Numbered from the stretch's first letter, positions 1 to 9,313 are shown. The stretch is 64,000 nt of DNA from Shimia sp. (GCA_024224295.1 JAAENN010000029.1:62001-126000), one strand, 5' to 3'. Notes: generated from the letters alone by a model not told the origin. Numbers and translations: made by a program.

Positions 1-278
1 GCCAGCGAAATGTTTTCGGCCAAGTCCCCCTTGCCCGGCACCACGCCCCAAAGAGCCAAGACTGCGTCCGCTTTAGGCGGTGGGCTCGCCCCGTACACCC
101 AATCCACGTCTTTATCGGCCCGCCGTGCACCCCAAATTACTTGCCAATCAGAGAGCAAATCCGGCGCGGCAGACAGGCACACGCGCAGCAACTGCCCAAG
201 CTTTCCAGTGCTGCCCAGCACCAACAGGGTTCTTGAGGGGGAAGGTCGGACAGCGCTCAGGTCTGTTGCAGTAGTCAA
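1..278 (-). CDS. NAD(P)-binding epimerase/dehydratase-like protein, N-terminal fragment
   Basis: Ninety-two codons read leftward from 278 and run off the window edge. After about 18 polar residues comes a hydrophobic strand followed by GSTGKLG, the glycine-rich dinucleotide loop of Rossmann-fold sugar epimerases and reductases; a WQVIWGARR segment follows, as expected for the second strand. The substrate cannot be named from this fragment. The start is inferred as TTG at 278, because an in-frame TGA sits two codons upstream and no ATG occurs before the Rossmann strand. It is divergent from the aminotransferase gene at 429. The Rossmann loop is seen; the family is an inference. Confidence 0.7.
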   Translation of the reverse strand, partial: MTTATDLSAVRPSPSRTLLVLGSTGKLGQLLRVCLSAAPDLLSDWQVIWGARRADKDVDWVYGASPPPKADAVLALWGVVPGKGDLAENISL

Positions 279-428
279 AAGTCAAAAATCCAAATCAATT
301 TCCCCCCCTAAAGTGCCACCAAGGCACCGCCTGTCAACCGCAGGAAACATATCCAATATCTAAAATACGCCTTGGAAACTTTTCAACGTGGCGATAGCGT
401 CCGGTGACTTTGCCACACGGAGCCCTCT

Positions 429-1340
429 ATGATCGATCACGTCACCACCCATCAGGCCGCCGAAGATGCCCGTAACGAAGAGATCAAGATCTGGCTCAAC
501 GGCCGCGTAGTGCCCAAAGCGGAGGCAGTGGTGTCGGTCTATGATAGCGGCTTTATGCTCGGTGACGGCGTGTGGGAAGGATTGCGCCTATACAACGGCC
601 ACTGGGCTTTTCTGCATGAGCACATGGACCGCTTGTTTGAGGCGGCCAAAGCCATCGATCTCGATATCGGCATGGATCAGGCGGGCGTGATCGCTGCGTT
701 GGAGGCCACCCGCGTCGCCAATGAGATGACCACTGATGCGCACGCCCGTCTCATGGTCACGCGCGGCGTGAAAACCCGCCCGTTTCAGCACCCGTCGCTG
801 AGCCAGCAGGGTCCAACCTTCACCATCATCATGGAACATTCCAAACCCTCGATCCCGCGCCCGATCCGACTGGCAACCGTGCCGCACATTCGCGGCTTGC
901 CGATGACGCAGGACCCCAAGCTGAACTCCCACTCAAAACTTAACTGTATCCTGGCCTGCATCGCGGCCGAGAAAGCAGGCGCGGATGAGGCGCTGATGCT
1001 CGACATTAATGGTTTTGTGAACACCACCAACGCCTGCAACTTCTTTATTGTGCGCAAAGGCGCGGTTTGGACCTCAACGGGTGACTACTGCATGAACGGC
1101 ATCACCCGCCAAAAGGTCATTGATGTCTGCCGCGCGGATGGCATCCCGGTCTATGAGCGCAACTATTCCTTGGTGGACACCTATGGTGCGGATGAGGCGT
1201 TCCTCACCGGCACCTTTGGCGCACAAACCCCGGTCAGCGAGATTGACGGGCGCTCAATTGGCACCGGCGAGATGGGCGAGATGACCAAGCGCATCCGCGC
1301 GCTCTACAAAGATCTCGTTGCGCAAGACGCCAAGCCCTAA
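429..1340 (+). CDS. class IV PLP-dependent aminotransferase (branched-chain / D-amino acid aminotransferase-like)
   Basis: A 303-residue protein of fold-type IV, the family of IlvE, D-alanine aminotransferase and aminodeoxychorismate lyase. The N-terminal YDSGFMLGDGVWEGLR stretch (about 38-53) matches the family's opening strand-turn region. Lys170 in HSKLNCILA is the expected Schiff-base lysine, and NGFVNTTNACNFF (194-206) with NGITRQKV (223-230) are the usual PLP phosphate-binding elements. GGAG lies 6 bases before ATG 429. It is followed 65 bp downstream by a sulfotransferase-like gene. The amino acid substrate cannot be told from sequence; it differs enough from IlvE that I do not assign a symbol. 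Confidence 0.9.
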   Translation: MIDHVTTHQAAEDARNEEIKIWLNGRVVPKAEAVVSVYDSGFMLGDGVWEGLRLYNGHWAFLHEHMDRLFEAAKAIDLDIGMDQAGVIAALEATRVANEMTTDAHARLMVTRGVKTRPFQHPSLSQQGPTFTIIMEHSKPSIPRPIRLATVPHIRGLPMTQDPKLNSHSKLNCILACIAAEKAGADEALMLDINGFVNTTNACNFFIVRKGAVWTSTGDYCMNGITRQKVIDVCRADGIPVYERNYSLVDTYGADEAFLTGTFGAQTPVSEIDGRSIGTGEMGEMTKRIRALYKDLVAQDAKP

Positions 1341-1355
1341 TCCCCAAATCCGAAC

Positions 1356-1388
1356 TGTCGCGATACAGCCGCGATACTGACGTAATAC
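1356..1388 (+). repeat. three tandem 11-bp direct repeats (family member 1)
   Basis: Three adjoining 11-mers, TGTCGCGATAC, AGCCGCGATAC and TGACGTAATAC, fit a shared pattern NGNCGYRWTAC. They end 4 bases before the AGGAG of the next gene (GTG start 1406). The same 11-bp unit recurs at 16624-16667 and, inverted, at 44552-44595. The period is close to one helical turn, which suggests a protein that binds along one DNA face; that is an inference. Confidence 0.75.
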
Positions 1389-1405
1389 AGATAGGAGTTT
1401 GCCCC

Positions 1406-2119
1406 GTGAAAATTGCCATGTGGAGCGGCCCCCGCAATCTCTCAACCGCGATGATGTACGCCTTTGGAAACCGCACCGATTGCGCCGTGGTGGACGAGCC
1501 CTTCTATGCCGCTTACCTTGCTATGACCGGTCTCAATCACCCTATGGGGGCGGAGATTTTGGCGTCACAGGATCAGGATCCCACCGAGGTCGCGGCCAGC
1601 CTTGTGCAAGGCAATCCAGACGGCAAACCGCACTTTTATCAGAAACACATGACGCAACATATGATCGACGGTGTGCCCCGGGATTGGATGCGGGAGATCA
1701 CCAACGTTTTTCTGCTGCGCCACCCCGCTCGCGTGATCGCGTCTTACGCTGCCAAGCGTGAAAACCCGTCACTCACCGACATTGGCTTTCCGCAGCAACT
1801 GGAATTGATGCAGTTGGTTTCAAGCTGGGGGCAAAATCCAATTGTGATCGACAGCCACGACATCCGTGAAAACCCCCGCAACATGCTTGAAAAACTTTGT
1901 CTTTCTGTTGGTTTGGCGTTTGATGACGCGATGCTCTCCTGGCCAAAGGGCGGACATCCAGACGACGGTGTTTGGGCGTCTCACTGGTACGGCGCAGTAT
2001 GGGAGTCTACCGGGTTTTCCGGTCCTGAAGGCCCGCTTCCGGAGGTGCCGGAGAGCCTGCAGCCCGTGTTACAGGCGGCACTCCCGATTTACGAAGAAAT
2101 GAAAGCATACAAGCTGTAA
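1406..2119 (+). CDS. sulfotransferase-like P-loop protein
   Basis: A 237-residue soluble protein starting with IAMWSGPRNLSTAMMYAF, which has the place and shape of the 5'-phosphosulfate loop of PAPS-dependent sulfotransferases (a strand, then SGPRxxST in place of a classical Walker A). VFLLRHPARVIASY (about 104-117) resembles the family's second, 3'-phosphate-binding motif (R-[DH]P-x-x-[VA]-x-[AS]). The start is GTG 1406 with AGGAG 8 bases upstream. It lies just after a class IV aminotransferase, and proteins combining such a P-loop part with an aminotransferase part are known in plants (BCAT-like proteins), so a shared pathway is plausible. The substrate is unknown and sulfotransfer is unproven. 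Confidence 0.75.
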   Translation: MKIAMWSGPRNLSTAMMYAFGNRTDCAVVDEPFYAAYLAMTGLNHPMGAEILASQDQDPTEVAASLVQGNPDGKPHFYQKHMTQHMIDGVPRDWMREITNVFLLRHPARVIASYAAKRENPSLTDIGFPQQLELMQLVSSWGQNPIVIDSHDIRENPRNMLEKLCLSVGLAFDDAMLSWPKGGHPDDGVWASHWYGAVWESTGFSGPEGPLPEVPESLQPVLQAALPIYEEMKAYKL

Positions 2120-2120
2120 C

Positions 2121-2153
2121 AAAAGGGCGGGGCCGATCCCCGCCTTTTCTTTT
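2121..2153. terminator. intrinsic terminator between convergent genes
   Basis: GGCGGGG, a 5-base loop and CCCCGCC are flanked by AAAA on the left and TTTTCTTTT on the right, so the hairpin can stop transcription from both sides. It starts 2 bases after the sulfotransferase-like gene stop and touches the last codon of the SCP2 gene. Confidence 0.9.
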
Positions 2154-2433
2154 AGGCCAACAGTTGCCCCAGTTTCATGGCCGTTCCCATGTCGCCGGAC
2201 ACTTTCAGCTTGCCCAACATCAGCGCGGTCGTGGGTTTCAGATCCCCTGCCAGAAGCTTCACAAGGTTGTCTTCAGAAATGGTGACGGTGCAATCGGTCT
2301 CGCGGTCTTCCTGCGTTGCGGTATTGTCCGCCAGCACCACAACTCCGGCATCGCCGCAGTCAAATTTCAATGAGCCATCAAAAGTCCGGTCTTTAAGCCC
2401 TTCGGCCATCTGCGCCGTGATCTGTTCCAACAT
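2152..2433 (-). CDS. SCP2 sterol-binding domain protein
   Basis: A 93-residue stand-alone SCP2-type domain. Typical features are the early FDGSLKFDCGD strand pair, a central acidic DCTVTISEDNLVKLLAGDLKP segment and the ending ALMLGKLKVSGDMGTAMKL. Such domains bind lipids or acyl groups in a hydrophobic tunnel; in bacteria the ligand is usually unknown. The start is set at ATG 2433, with AGGA 8 bases upstream, rather than a longer version from 2493 that lacks a ribosome binding site. It lies 63 bp downstream of the outer-membrane lipoprotein gene in the same direction. Confidence 0.88.
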   Translation of the reverse strand: MLEQITAQMAEGLKDRTFDGSLKFDCGDAGVVVLADNTATQEDRETDCTVTISEDNLVKLLAGDLKPTTALMLGKLKVSGDMGTAMKLGQLLA

Positions 2434-2496
2434 GTGATTTTTCCTAAGTAACCAGTTCACCCAAGTGGTTGCAGCCAACCCTTGGTGGCGCAAGGG

Positions 2497-3897
2497 TTAC
2501 GTCGGGCCACTTAATGAACCGTTAAAACTCCCGCCAAGCGCGACATTCAAATCTACAAAATCAACTGATCTGTTGCGCATGTCCAAAGCTGCTTGATTTT
2601 GTGTCTCTAAGAAACTGCGCTCCGCGTCCAAGACTTGTAGAAACGATGCCTGGCCCTCGCCATAGGCTGCTCGAGCCAATCGTAATACCTCAGCGGAGGC
2701 CTCAACCGCCTTTCTAGACAGCTCTACCGCGCGCGTGTTTTCACGCAAGGCAAACAGCGCACTGCGCACTTCCTCTACGGCGAGCACAATCTCTTTTTCC
2801 CACGCGGCTTTGCGTTCTGCCACCAACCCTTTGGCGGTTTCTACTTTACCGCGGCGCACTGGCAGATCGTACCACGGGATATCCAGATCAATCCTCAGAA
2901 AGGCGGCCAGCGGATCAAACCCAGAACTGCCACCGGACACATTGACGTTCCCGGTCAAACCTAAGCTTGGATACAGATCCGCCTCCGCCACCCCCACAAG
3001 CGCCACAGCTTCGGCTAGTTTTTTCTCTGCGTAAATCACATCTGGCCGGTTGCGGAGCAGATCTGCAGGCACCCCGGTCGAAACAACGCTGGTTTTGGGG
3101 CTTGGCTGCGGCGCTCGCACATCCAGATCGTCCCGCTCAGCCAATTCCGTGCTGCCCACCAATGCCGTAACGCGGTTGACCATGCGCACAAACAAGATGC
3201 GCGCATCCGGCACCGAGGAGCTGGTGCGCAACACCAGCGCATTTGCCTGTGCCACATCCAATTCCGTCGCGCCGCCTTCCTCCGCTAAAGACTTTGTGGC
3301 CGTCAGCGTCTCTTCGCGACTGTTCAATACACGTTGCAAGATCCGTGCCAGCTCCTGAGCATACCGTAAATCCATATAGGCAGTGACGACCTCATCGACG
3401 TAGAGCAGGGTCCAGACATCCAGATCGGCATAGCTGGCGTCCAATCTTGCCAAAGCCGCCTCTTTCTCTCGTTGCAGTTTGCCAAACAAATCCAGCTTCC
3501 ATTTGGCCTCTGCCCGCACAAATCCTGTAGTTTCAGCGGCATCTCCGCCGCCGCCGCTACGTCTTAGCTCACTCACCCGAGTGGTTCCGCCAATCGGAAA
3601 GCCTGCTGAAGCCAAAATACCTTGCGACTGCTGAATACGCGCAGCAATGCGTTGAATGTCTTTGTTGTTCTCAATCCCATAGCCGACAATCGTGTTGAGC
3701 AACGAGTCGTTAAACGAGGTCCACCATTTGGCATCATGTTTGCGCACCCCGCCCGAGGGCAATTTCTTAAGAAAGCTTTTGGCGAGTTCGGTGTCAGGGC
3801 GCGCGTAATCTTCTCCGGCGGGCGCCACAGCACAGCCGGACAATAACCCCAGCATCATGCTGCGACGTGTCAGACTGCCTGCAAACTCTGTGTCCAT
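2497..3897 (-). CDS. outer-membrane efflux lipoprotein (TolC/NodT family)
   Basis: A 466-residue protein with a lipoprotein signal: RRSMMLGLLSGC, so Cys22 is probably acylated. Two repeats of long helices with beta strands follow the pattern of OprM/NodT outer-membrane factors, with DLFGKLQREKEAA (about 135-147) and LDIPWYDLPVRRGKVETAK (about 340-358) as the two related turn regions, and AYGEGQASFLQVLDAERSF near the end. Such proteins form the trimeric outer-membrane duct for RND or ABC pumps. No membrane fusion protein or pump is present nearby, so the partner must be elsewhere. AGGT lies just before ATG 3897. It follows the MscS gene by 31 bp and may share its transcript. Confidence 0.88.
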   Translation of the reverse strand: MDTEFAGSLTRRSMMLGLLSGCAVAPAGEDYARPDTELAKSFLKKLPSGGVRKHDAKWWTSFNDSLLNTIVGYGIENNKDIQRIAARIQQSQGILASAGFPIGGTTRVSELRRSGGGGDAAETTGFVRAEAKWKLDLFGKLQREKEAALARLDASYADLDVWTLLYVDEVVTAYMDLRYAQELARILQRVLNSREETLTATKSLAEEGGATELDVAQANALVLRTSSSVPDARILFVRMVNRVTALVGSTELAERDDLDVRAPQPSPKTSVVSTGVPADLLRNRPDVIYAEKKLAEAVALVGVAEADLYPSLGLTGNVNVSGGSSGFDPLAAFLRIDLDIPWYDLPVRRGKVETAKGLVAERKAAWEKEIVLAVEEVRSALFALRENTRAVELSRKAVEASAEVLRLARAAYGEGQASFLQVLDAERSFLETQNQAALDMRNRSVDFVDLNVALGGSFNGSLSGPT

Positions 3898-3928
3898 ACT
3901 TTACCTGTGACGCGTTTTCGTATGCGCG

Positions 3929-5581
3929 TTACGTTTTTTGTGCTGCGGTCTTCAGTGCCGCCTCATGTGCCAACGGCTCGTTCCAATCAACTTCAGAAAC
4001 CTTAAGCTCTGGCGTATCGGCCTCATAGTTCGGGGTCATTATCTGCACGCCATTTTCGTTGAACACATCGGTGATGTTCTTGTGCAGCTCACTTAACAAC
4101 AGCGGTAGCGAGGACCCCCTCGTTGTAAATGCGTTGATCTGATAGTTGGTCGCGAAGTCCAGCAAACCGGTCACTAGCACAAAGGGCTCTGGAGATTTCT
4201 TCAGCCCTTTGGTGCGCCGCGCCGCCTCAATCAGCATCGCCTCTACCTTCTTGCGAGGTTCTTCATATCCAATCCCAACCGTGGTGTGTAGCAACAGCCC
4301 CTTGCCGTCGATCTTACTGGAGTAGTTGATCACCTCTGAGGACAGAAGTGTGGCATTCGGGATCGAGACCAGCTCGTTTTTCACTGACCGCAGATACGTC
4401 TCCATCAACCGGATTTGCATCACATCGCCATAATGATCCCCAACCCGAATGCGGTCTCCCACGTTCATTGAGCGTTTATACAGCACAAACAAACCAGCCA
4501 GCACATTGGAGATCACTGAGTTGGATCCCAATGATACCATCACACCGACCAGAATTGTCAGTCCCTGAAAGGCTGCCGAATCCGAACCTGGAATATAGGG
4601 AAAACAGATCACTGCAGCGGTCAGGACAATGGCGCCCCGGATCAGATTGTATGTAGGCCAGACCCAGTGATCCTCAAAAGTCTTGAGCTCGATGACACCT
4701 TGCTCGACACTTTCAAAAAACAGATAGACTCCCTTGATCATCCAGCGCGCAATTGCCGCGATAATGAGGATCGTAATCAGATTGGGCAGATACCCGACAA
4801 ACCCTAGTAGCAATCCGATGATTGGATCAGTCACGTATCTAATCAACAGTGCCGCTATTGGGCGAGTGTTGGGGAAGGAGTGCAGAACGAAAGACAGGTA
4901 GTAATAGAAACCTGTGAACAAGATCACGTCGATCAGCAACCGGATCAGGAATTTTGCAATGTTAGAAACTGCCTGGCTTTGCACAATGTCGCCGGTGGCT
5001 GCTTGAATGCCTCGGGTGCGGTGTTCAACGACCCCAGCAATCAGACGAGGCACACGCTTACGTAACCAAAGCAGGATACCACAATAGAAGGCAAATACGG
5101 CAGACCATGCCAGGGCTGTCAGTGTGCTCTGAGAAAACGCTTCATCGGTTCTGTTGGCACGATACCGCAGGATCGCCTCTTCGATGGCTTCGGAATGCAG
5201 AGAGGCCAATACCGGTAGTTCCATTTGCTCATAGTCTGCGTCAGCCTGCGTGGTCACGCTGACCATCACCCCATCGGCAAATATGGTTTGGCCCAGCTCC
5301 CCACGTTCCACCCCCATGACCACGGTGGTGGCTTCGCTACGCTCGGCAACCTCGACAACGCGTTTGGCCACCAAAGCGGCACGTTCTTCCGCAGGAAGGG
5401 CTGTAGAGCCACGTACGGCAAACAATTGGTCGCCGTCCACTTCCACCGCTTGGACAAAAACATCATCGGCAACCGCCGGTGAAGTTGTGTCTTCTACGGA
5501 TTCCTCTTCTTGCGCCCAAGCAATTCCAGCGCTCAACAAAAAAACCGAAAAAATGCGCAAAAAATAAGTGAGTATCCCCAT
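3929..5581 (-). CDS. MscS-family mechanosensitive ion channel
   Basis: A 550-residue inner-membrane protein. A signal peptide (about 1-23, ending GIAWA) is followed by a periplasmic region of about 125 residues, then several transmembrane helices between about 155 and 345, and the conserved MscS core: GLTILVGVMVSLGSNSVIS, VLAGLFVLYKRSMNVGDRI, and LVSIPNATLLSS. The core helix and beta domain mark it as an MscS-like channel that opens under membrane tension; the extra N-terminal part makes it larger than E. coli MscS (286 residues). GGGGAGG precedes ATG 5581. It is transcribed toward the outer-membrane lipoprotein gene. Confidence 0.92.
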   Translation of the reverse strand: MGILTYFLRIFSVFLLSAGIAWAQEEESVEDTTSPAVADDVFVQAVEVDGDQLFAVRGSTALPAEERAALVAKRVVEVAERSEATTVVMGVERGELGQTIFADGVMVSVTTQADADYEQMELPVLASLHSEAIEEAILRYRANRTDEAFSQSTLTALAWSAVFAFYCGILLWLRKRVPRLIAGVVEHRTRGIQAATGDIVQSQAVSNIAKFLIRLLIDVILFTGFYYYLSFVLHSFPNTRPIAALLIRYVTDPIIGLLLGFVGYLPNLITILIIAAIARWMIKGVYLFFESVEQGVIELKTFEDHWVWPTYNLIRGAIVLTAAVICFPYIPGSDSAAFQGLTILVGVMVSLGSNSVISNVLAGLFVLYKRSMNVGDRIRVGDHYGDVMQIRLMETYLRSVKNELVSIPNATLLSSEVINYSSKIDGKGLLLHTTVGIGYEEPRKKVEAMLIEAARRTKGLKKSPEPFVLVTGLLDFATNYQINAFTTRGSSLPLLLSELHKNITDVFNENGVQIMTPNYEADTPELKVSEVDWNEPLAHEAALKTAAQKT

Positions 5582-5718
5582 CCCAACTGCCTCCCCGGCG
5601 TCGCTATGTGTCTGCTAAAAAACTCTTTTTACAAACGCTAGCCTCCATCCCGCGCTTCTCAAAGGAATTTCTCAGCTCGTATGAGTGAGGCATGTTTCCA
5701 GAAGCGTCGTGTTGGACG

Positions 5719-6753
5719 TCAGTTGTGCGATTCAATCGCTTCGATCCGGCTCTCAAAGGATGGGTGCGACGATAGCCAGGGCAAGTCCAGTTGCTCTACT
5801 TCTAGCGCTTTGAAAAAGCGGACCAAACCCGTGCGTTCAAATCCGGCTTGGGTCGCCAATTGAACGCCAATCTTGTCCGCTTCTGCTTCATGTGCACGTG
5901 AAAACGACATGCGCAAAAAAAGCTGCCCTTCCAGCGCGACGTCTTCCAACACCGGGCCCAAATCACCTGCAATCATTGCCAAGAGCACATAGACAGATAG
6001 GCTCCGGTAGAGCTGTTTCAGCCCATGATCTTGCAAGGTATGTGCCAACTCATGACCCATAATGCCTGCGATCACATCCTCGTCGTGCCCAAAATCAGAT
6101 GCGAGTTGGTCTGTGACCACAATGGTCCCACCCGGCAATGCAAAGGCGTTTGCCCCCATCGCGGGCACATTGCGGAACAAAAGATTAAAAGCACGGCTGT
6201 CTTGTTCCCGTTCGGGCACCTGCGCCACGATAGCTTCGAAAACACGGCGTACGCTCTCTTGATCGGAGGCTGACAGTGCGCTGGGCTCTGCCATCAAGAA
6301 ATCAACGCTCTGCATGGTGCCGCGATCCATCACATCTCGGATGTTTTCTGGTGTCATATAGACTGCGATGGCCACCAATACCGTCAGCCCGTATTTCCAC
6401 ACCAGCCAGGTTGCCACAACCGCAGCAGCGACAACGGCCAAAAGACGGGGCCGAACTTCCTCGAAATACCGCAACGTGCTGTTGCGATTATCCTCTCCGA
6501 TCAAGGACACATGGTCCGGGTTTTCAATTTGAAGAAGCCAGTTGTCCGGCAAATATATCTGACGCGGGCCATGGCCCGCTGCCTTGTCCACTGTCACGGC
6601 AGACAAGGCACAGATCAACATGACCTGACCGGTCTCAATGTTGGTTAGTTCTATCGTGTCTGCCGTATGGTTAAGGGAGACTTTGGCGTCAAACCGACGG
6701 GAGGAGCCGGGGAAAAACCCGACTCCTTGAACCGTATGCACGCCAGTTCCCAT
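5719..6753 (-). CDS. M48-family zinc metalloprotease with an N-terminal accessory domain
   Basis: A 344-residue membrane-anchored protease. GHELAHTLQDH (233-243) supplies the HExxH zinc site and catalytic Glu235; SRAHEAEADKIG (286-297) supplies the third zinc ligand, and SSHPSFESRIEAI near the end is the usual M48 C-terminal signature. Residues 1-100 form a separate domain rich in beta strands, and one or two membrane segments lie at about 103-132. The start ATG shares one base with the stop codon of the upstream DUF898 gene (TAATG), so the two are translationally coupled. M48 enzymes act in envelope quality control; the substrate here is unknown. Confidence 0.9.
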   Translation of the reverse strand: MGTGVHTVQGVGFFPGSSRRFDAKVSLNHTADTIELTNIETGQVMLICALSAVTVDKAAGHGPRQIYLPDNWLLQIENPDHVSLIGEDNRNSTLRYFEEVRPRLLAVVAAAVVATWLVWKYGLTVLVAIAVYMTPENIRDVMDRGTMQSVDFLMAEPSALSASDQESVRRVFEAIVAQVPEREQDSRAFNLLFRNVPAMGANAFALPGGTIVVTDQLASDFGHDEDVIAGIMGHELAHTLQDHGLKQLYRSLSVYVLLAMIAGDLGPVLEDVALEGQLFLRMSFSRAHEAEADKIGVQLATQAGFERTGLVRFFKALEVEQLDLPWLSSHPSFESRIEAIESHN

Positions 6754-7775
6754 TAGATGGCGATCCCCAGATCGATACCTTCGATGTCGGAGTATGCATC
6801 ACCAATCGCGCCTTGATCCTCAATCAACTGACCATGGAAATCGTCAATGGATCCGTTTGGAAGCGCTTGTGTGTTGTTTGCCATATAGCGGTGCAGACGC
6901 ACCTGCGCCCAAGGCAAAAGCAACCCTAGAGAGCAGACAGTGATCAGGACATTGGTCAGGATCAACGCCAACAAACCACCAACTGTGATGGTGGAGCGGA
7001 ACCCATGGTTGCCGAGTGTCGTGTGCGCATAGACGTGGTTGCGGATCATTGCTTGATAGATCGCGCCGCCTATCACAAAGGCTGGCAGCAGGATCAAATA
7101 CCCAATCAATATATCCGCAGGGTCAACGGCCTCCAGGGAGCCTCCAACCGCATAGGAAAAGAACCCCACAAAGCCACCAACAAAAAAGACAGCGGCGGTA
7201 AGGAAGGCTTTGTAGAATGGGCCAATACCGCTGTCGAACTCAAATCGGGTGTTGCCTAGGGTATGCCCGCCAATGCCAAAACGCTGTGTGGCGCGTGAGA
7301 GGAACGGAAAGGTTGTATAGAGTGTAGCTGCAACAAGAAGGGGCAGACCCATATAGACTTTGTAGGCTTGCCCGACCTCTCCAACAAAATTGAAACGCAC
7401 GTTTGACCAACTGCTGTTGCGGGCGTTAAAGCGCGCGCTGCGTACAATCAAAAAAGGAAATATCAGGAAAACCCCAAGGGCCATTAAAATGCCAACGGGT
7501 GGCGCAATTGCGGACACGATTGAATAGATCACCAGTCCGGCCACCACGATCAGGCGGCCAATCAGGATGTTTTTGCCGGTCGCGTGGTAGTCAAAATTGC
7601 GGCCAGCAACATGGGTGTTTTGGTAAAAATACTTCTTTGTCCGTACCTTAGCCCAGGCAGAGTAGATGCCCAGTGTCACAATTGACAACAGCACGTTCAC
7701 AATCCAGATGCCAAAATACTCTTTCGCGTTACCACGAAACTCAAATTGTTCTGTTTGGTCCATTAATTCGCTCAT
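6753..7775 (-). CDS. DUF898 (YjgN-type) multi-span membrane protein
   Basis: A 340-residue inner-membrane protein. The opening FRGNAKEYFGIWIVNVLLS, the turn LGIYSAWAKVRTKKYFYQNT and a second copy near the C-terminus (LGLLLPWAQVRLHRYMANNT) are the marks of DUF898/YjgN. About seven to eight hydrophobic spans are visible. The family's molecular role is unknown. Here it is coupled by a TAATG overlap to an M48 protease downstream, which suggests that the membrane protein positions, regulates or is cleaved by the protease; that is inference. Confidence 0.88.
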   Translation of the reverse strand: MSELMDQTEQFEFRGNAKEYFGIWIVNVLLSIVTLGIYSAWAKVRTKKYFYQNTHVAGRNFDYHATGKNILIGRLIVVAGLVIYSIVSAIAPPVGILMALGVFLIFPFLIVRSARFNARNSSWSNVRFNFVGEVGQAYKVYMGLPLLVAATLYTTFPFLSRATQRFGIGGHTLGNTRFEFDSGIGPFYKAFLTAAVFFVGGFVGFFSYAVGGSLEAVDPADILIGYLILLPAFVIGGAIYQAMIRNHVYAHTTLGNHGFRSTITVGGLLALILTNVLITVCSLGLLLPWAQVRLHRYMANNTQALPNGSIDDFHGQLIEDQGAIGDAYSDIEGIDLGIAI

Positions 7776-7888
7776 TGGTTGATTTTGATATTTAACATAT
7801 AAAAACGGTAAACCTTTATAAGTGCTCTTTATAATTGAAGAAAATCCGTTGCCTCTTGATGTAAATTTGCAACCTAAGAGACAACAAC

Positions 7889-7917
7889 GAAAAAAGCCCG
7901 CCTCAACGGGCGGGCTC
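7889..7917 (-). terminator. argG intrinsic terminator
   Basis: On the minus strand, AGCCCGCC, a 6-base loop and GGCGGGCT are followed by a run of T. The hairpin lies about 20 bp past the argG stop codon. Confidence 0.92.
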
Positions 7918-7935
7918 TCGTAGAAATGTGTTGGA

Positions 7936-9162
7936 TTACTTGCCGGTGCGCTTGTTGCGCATCGCGATCAGTTTCAGACGCAGAGCTTGCAGCTGGATAA
8001 AGCCTGCCGCGTCTTTCTGATCATACGCGCCCGCATCATCCTCAAAGGTCACATGCTCCTCGGAGTACAGAGAATGGTCAGACCAGCGGCCCACGGTGGT
8101 GGCGCTGCCTTTGTAGAGTTTCACGCGCACGGTGCCGGTGACATGTTCTTGGCTCTTATCGATTGCCGCCTGCAGCATCTCACGCTCAGGGGAATACCAG
8201 AAGCCGTTGTAGATCAGCTCTGCGTACTTCGGCATCAGCTCATCTTTCAGGTGCATTTCGCCGCGATCCATGGTGATGGACTCGATGCCACGGTGCGCCT
8301 CAAGCAGCACGGTGCCTCCCGGGGTTTCGTAGATGCCACGGGATTTCATACCAACAAAGCGACCCTCAACCAGGTCCAGACGGCCAATGCCGTGCTTGCC
8401 GCCGTATTCGTTCAGCTTGGTCAGGATGGTGGCCGGGCTCATCGCCTCGCCGTTGATGCTGACCGGGTCACCTTTTTCAAAGCCAATTTCGATGAACTCA
8501 GGCTCGTTTGGCGCGTCCTCAGGATGCACGGTGCGCTGGTAGACATAATCTGGTGCCGCAACGGCCGGATCTTCCAGCACTTTGCCTTCCGAGGAGGTGT
8601 GCAGCAGGTTTGCGTCTACAGAGAACGGCGCCTCGCCACGTTTGTCCTTGGCCACCGGGATCTGGTTTTGCTCTGCAAACTCCAGAAGCTTGGTGCGCGA
8701 GGACAGGTCCCACTCACGCCAAGGCGCAATCACCTTGATGTCAGGGTTGAGCGCATAAGCCGCCAGCTCGAACCGCACCTGATCGTTGCCTTTGCCGGTT
8801 GCGCCATGCGCCACGGCGTCTGCACCGGTCGCTTCGGCAATCTCAACCAGACGTTTGGAGATCAGCGGACGCGCAATCGAGGTGCCCAGCAGGTACAGAC
8901 CTTCATAGACCGCATTGGCGCGGAACATCGGGAAAACAAAGTCGCGCACAAACTCTTCTCGCACATCTTCGATGTAGATGTTTTCAGGCTTGATGCCCAA
9001 GAGTTCCGCCTTCGCACGCGCGGGCTCAAGCTCTTCGCCTTGACCCAGATCTGCGGTGAAGGTCACCACCTCACAGCCATATTCGGTTTGCAGCCATTTC
9101 AGGATGATCGAGGTATCCAGGCCACCGGAATAGGCCAGCACAACTTTCTTCGGAGCCGACAT
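7936..9162 (-). CDS. argG: argininosuccinate synthase
   Basis: A 408-residue cytoplasmic enzyme that joins citrulline and aspartate with ATP to make argininosuccinate, the seventh step of arginine synthesis. The N-terminal [18 protein letters not shown] is the ATP pyrophosphatase (N-type) loop; [14 protein letters not shown] (about 119-132) and the [13 protein letters not shown] segment are standard. Length is normal for the family. It stands alone with its own terminator. argJ, another arginine gene, lies about 27 kb away, so the pathway is scattered. Confidence 0.98.
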   Translation of the reverse strand: MSAPKKVVLAYSGGLDTSIILKWLQTEYGCEVVTFTADLGQGEELEPARAKAELLGIKPENIYIEDVREEFVRDFVFPMFRANAVYEGLYLLGTSIARPLISKRLVEIAEATGADAVAHGATGKGNDQVRFELAAYALNPDIKVIAPWREWDLSSRTKLLEFAEQNQIPVAKDKRGEAPFSVDANLLHTSSEGKVLEDPAVAAPDYVYQRTVHPEDAPNEPEFIEIGFEKGDPVSINGEAMSPATILTKLNEYGGKHGIGRLDLVEGRFVGMKSRGIYETPGGTVLLEAHRGIESITMDRGEMHLKDELMPKYAELIYNGFWYSPEREMLQAAIDKSQEHVTGTVRVKLYKGSATTVGRWSDHSLYSEEHVTFEDDAGAYDQKDAAGFIQLQALRLKLIAMRNKRTGK

Positions 9163-9313
9163 TTTTCTTCCCTTCGTCCATATATCGCCTGCGCGATAGC
9201 GGTTTTTGACCGCTTGGGCAAGGCGAGCGCATTGCCGGCCTTGCTTTTGTTAGGGGAAGTCTGCCAGATGCAGGCGAAATTCGGCAATTTCATTCACGTA
9301 AAGGGGTACTCTC

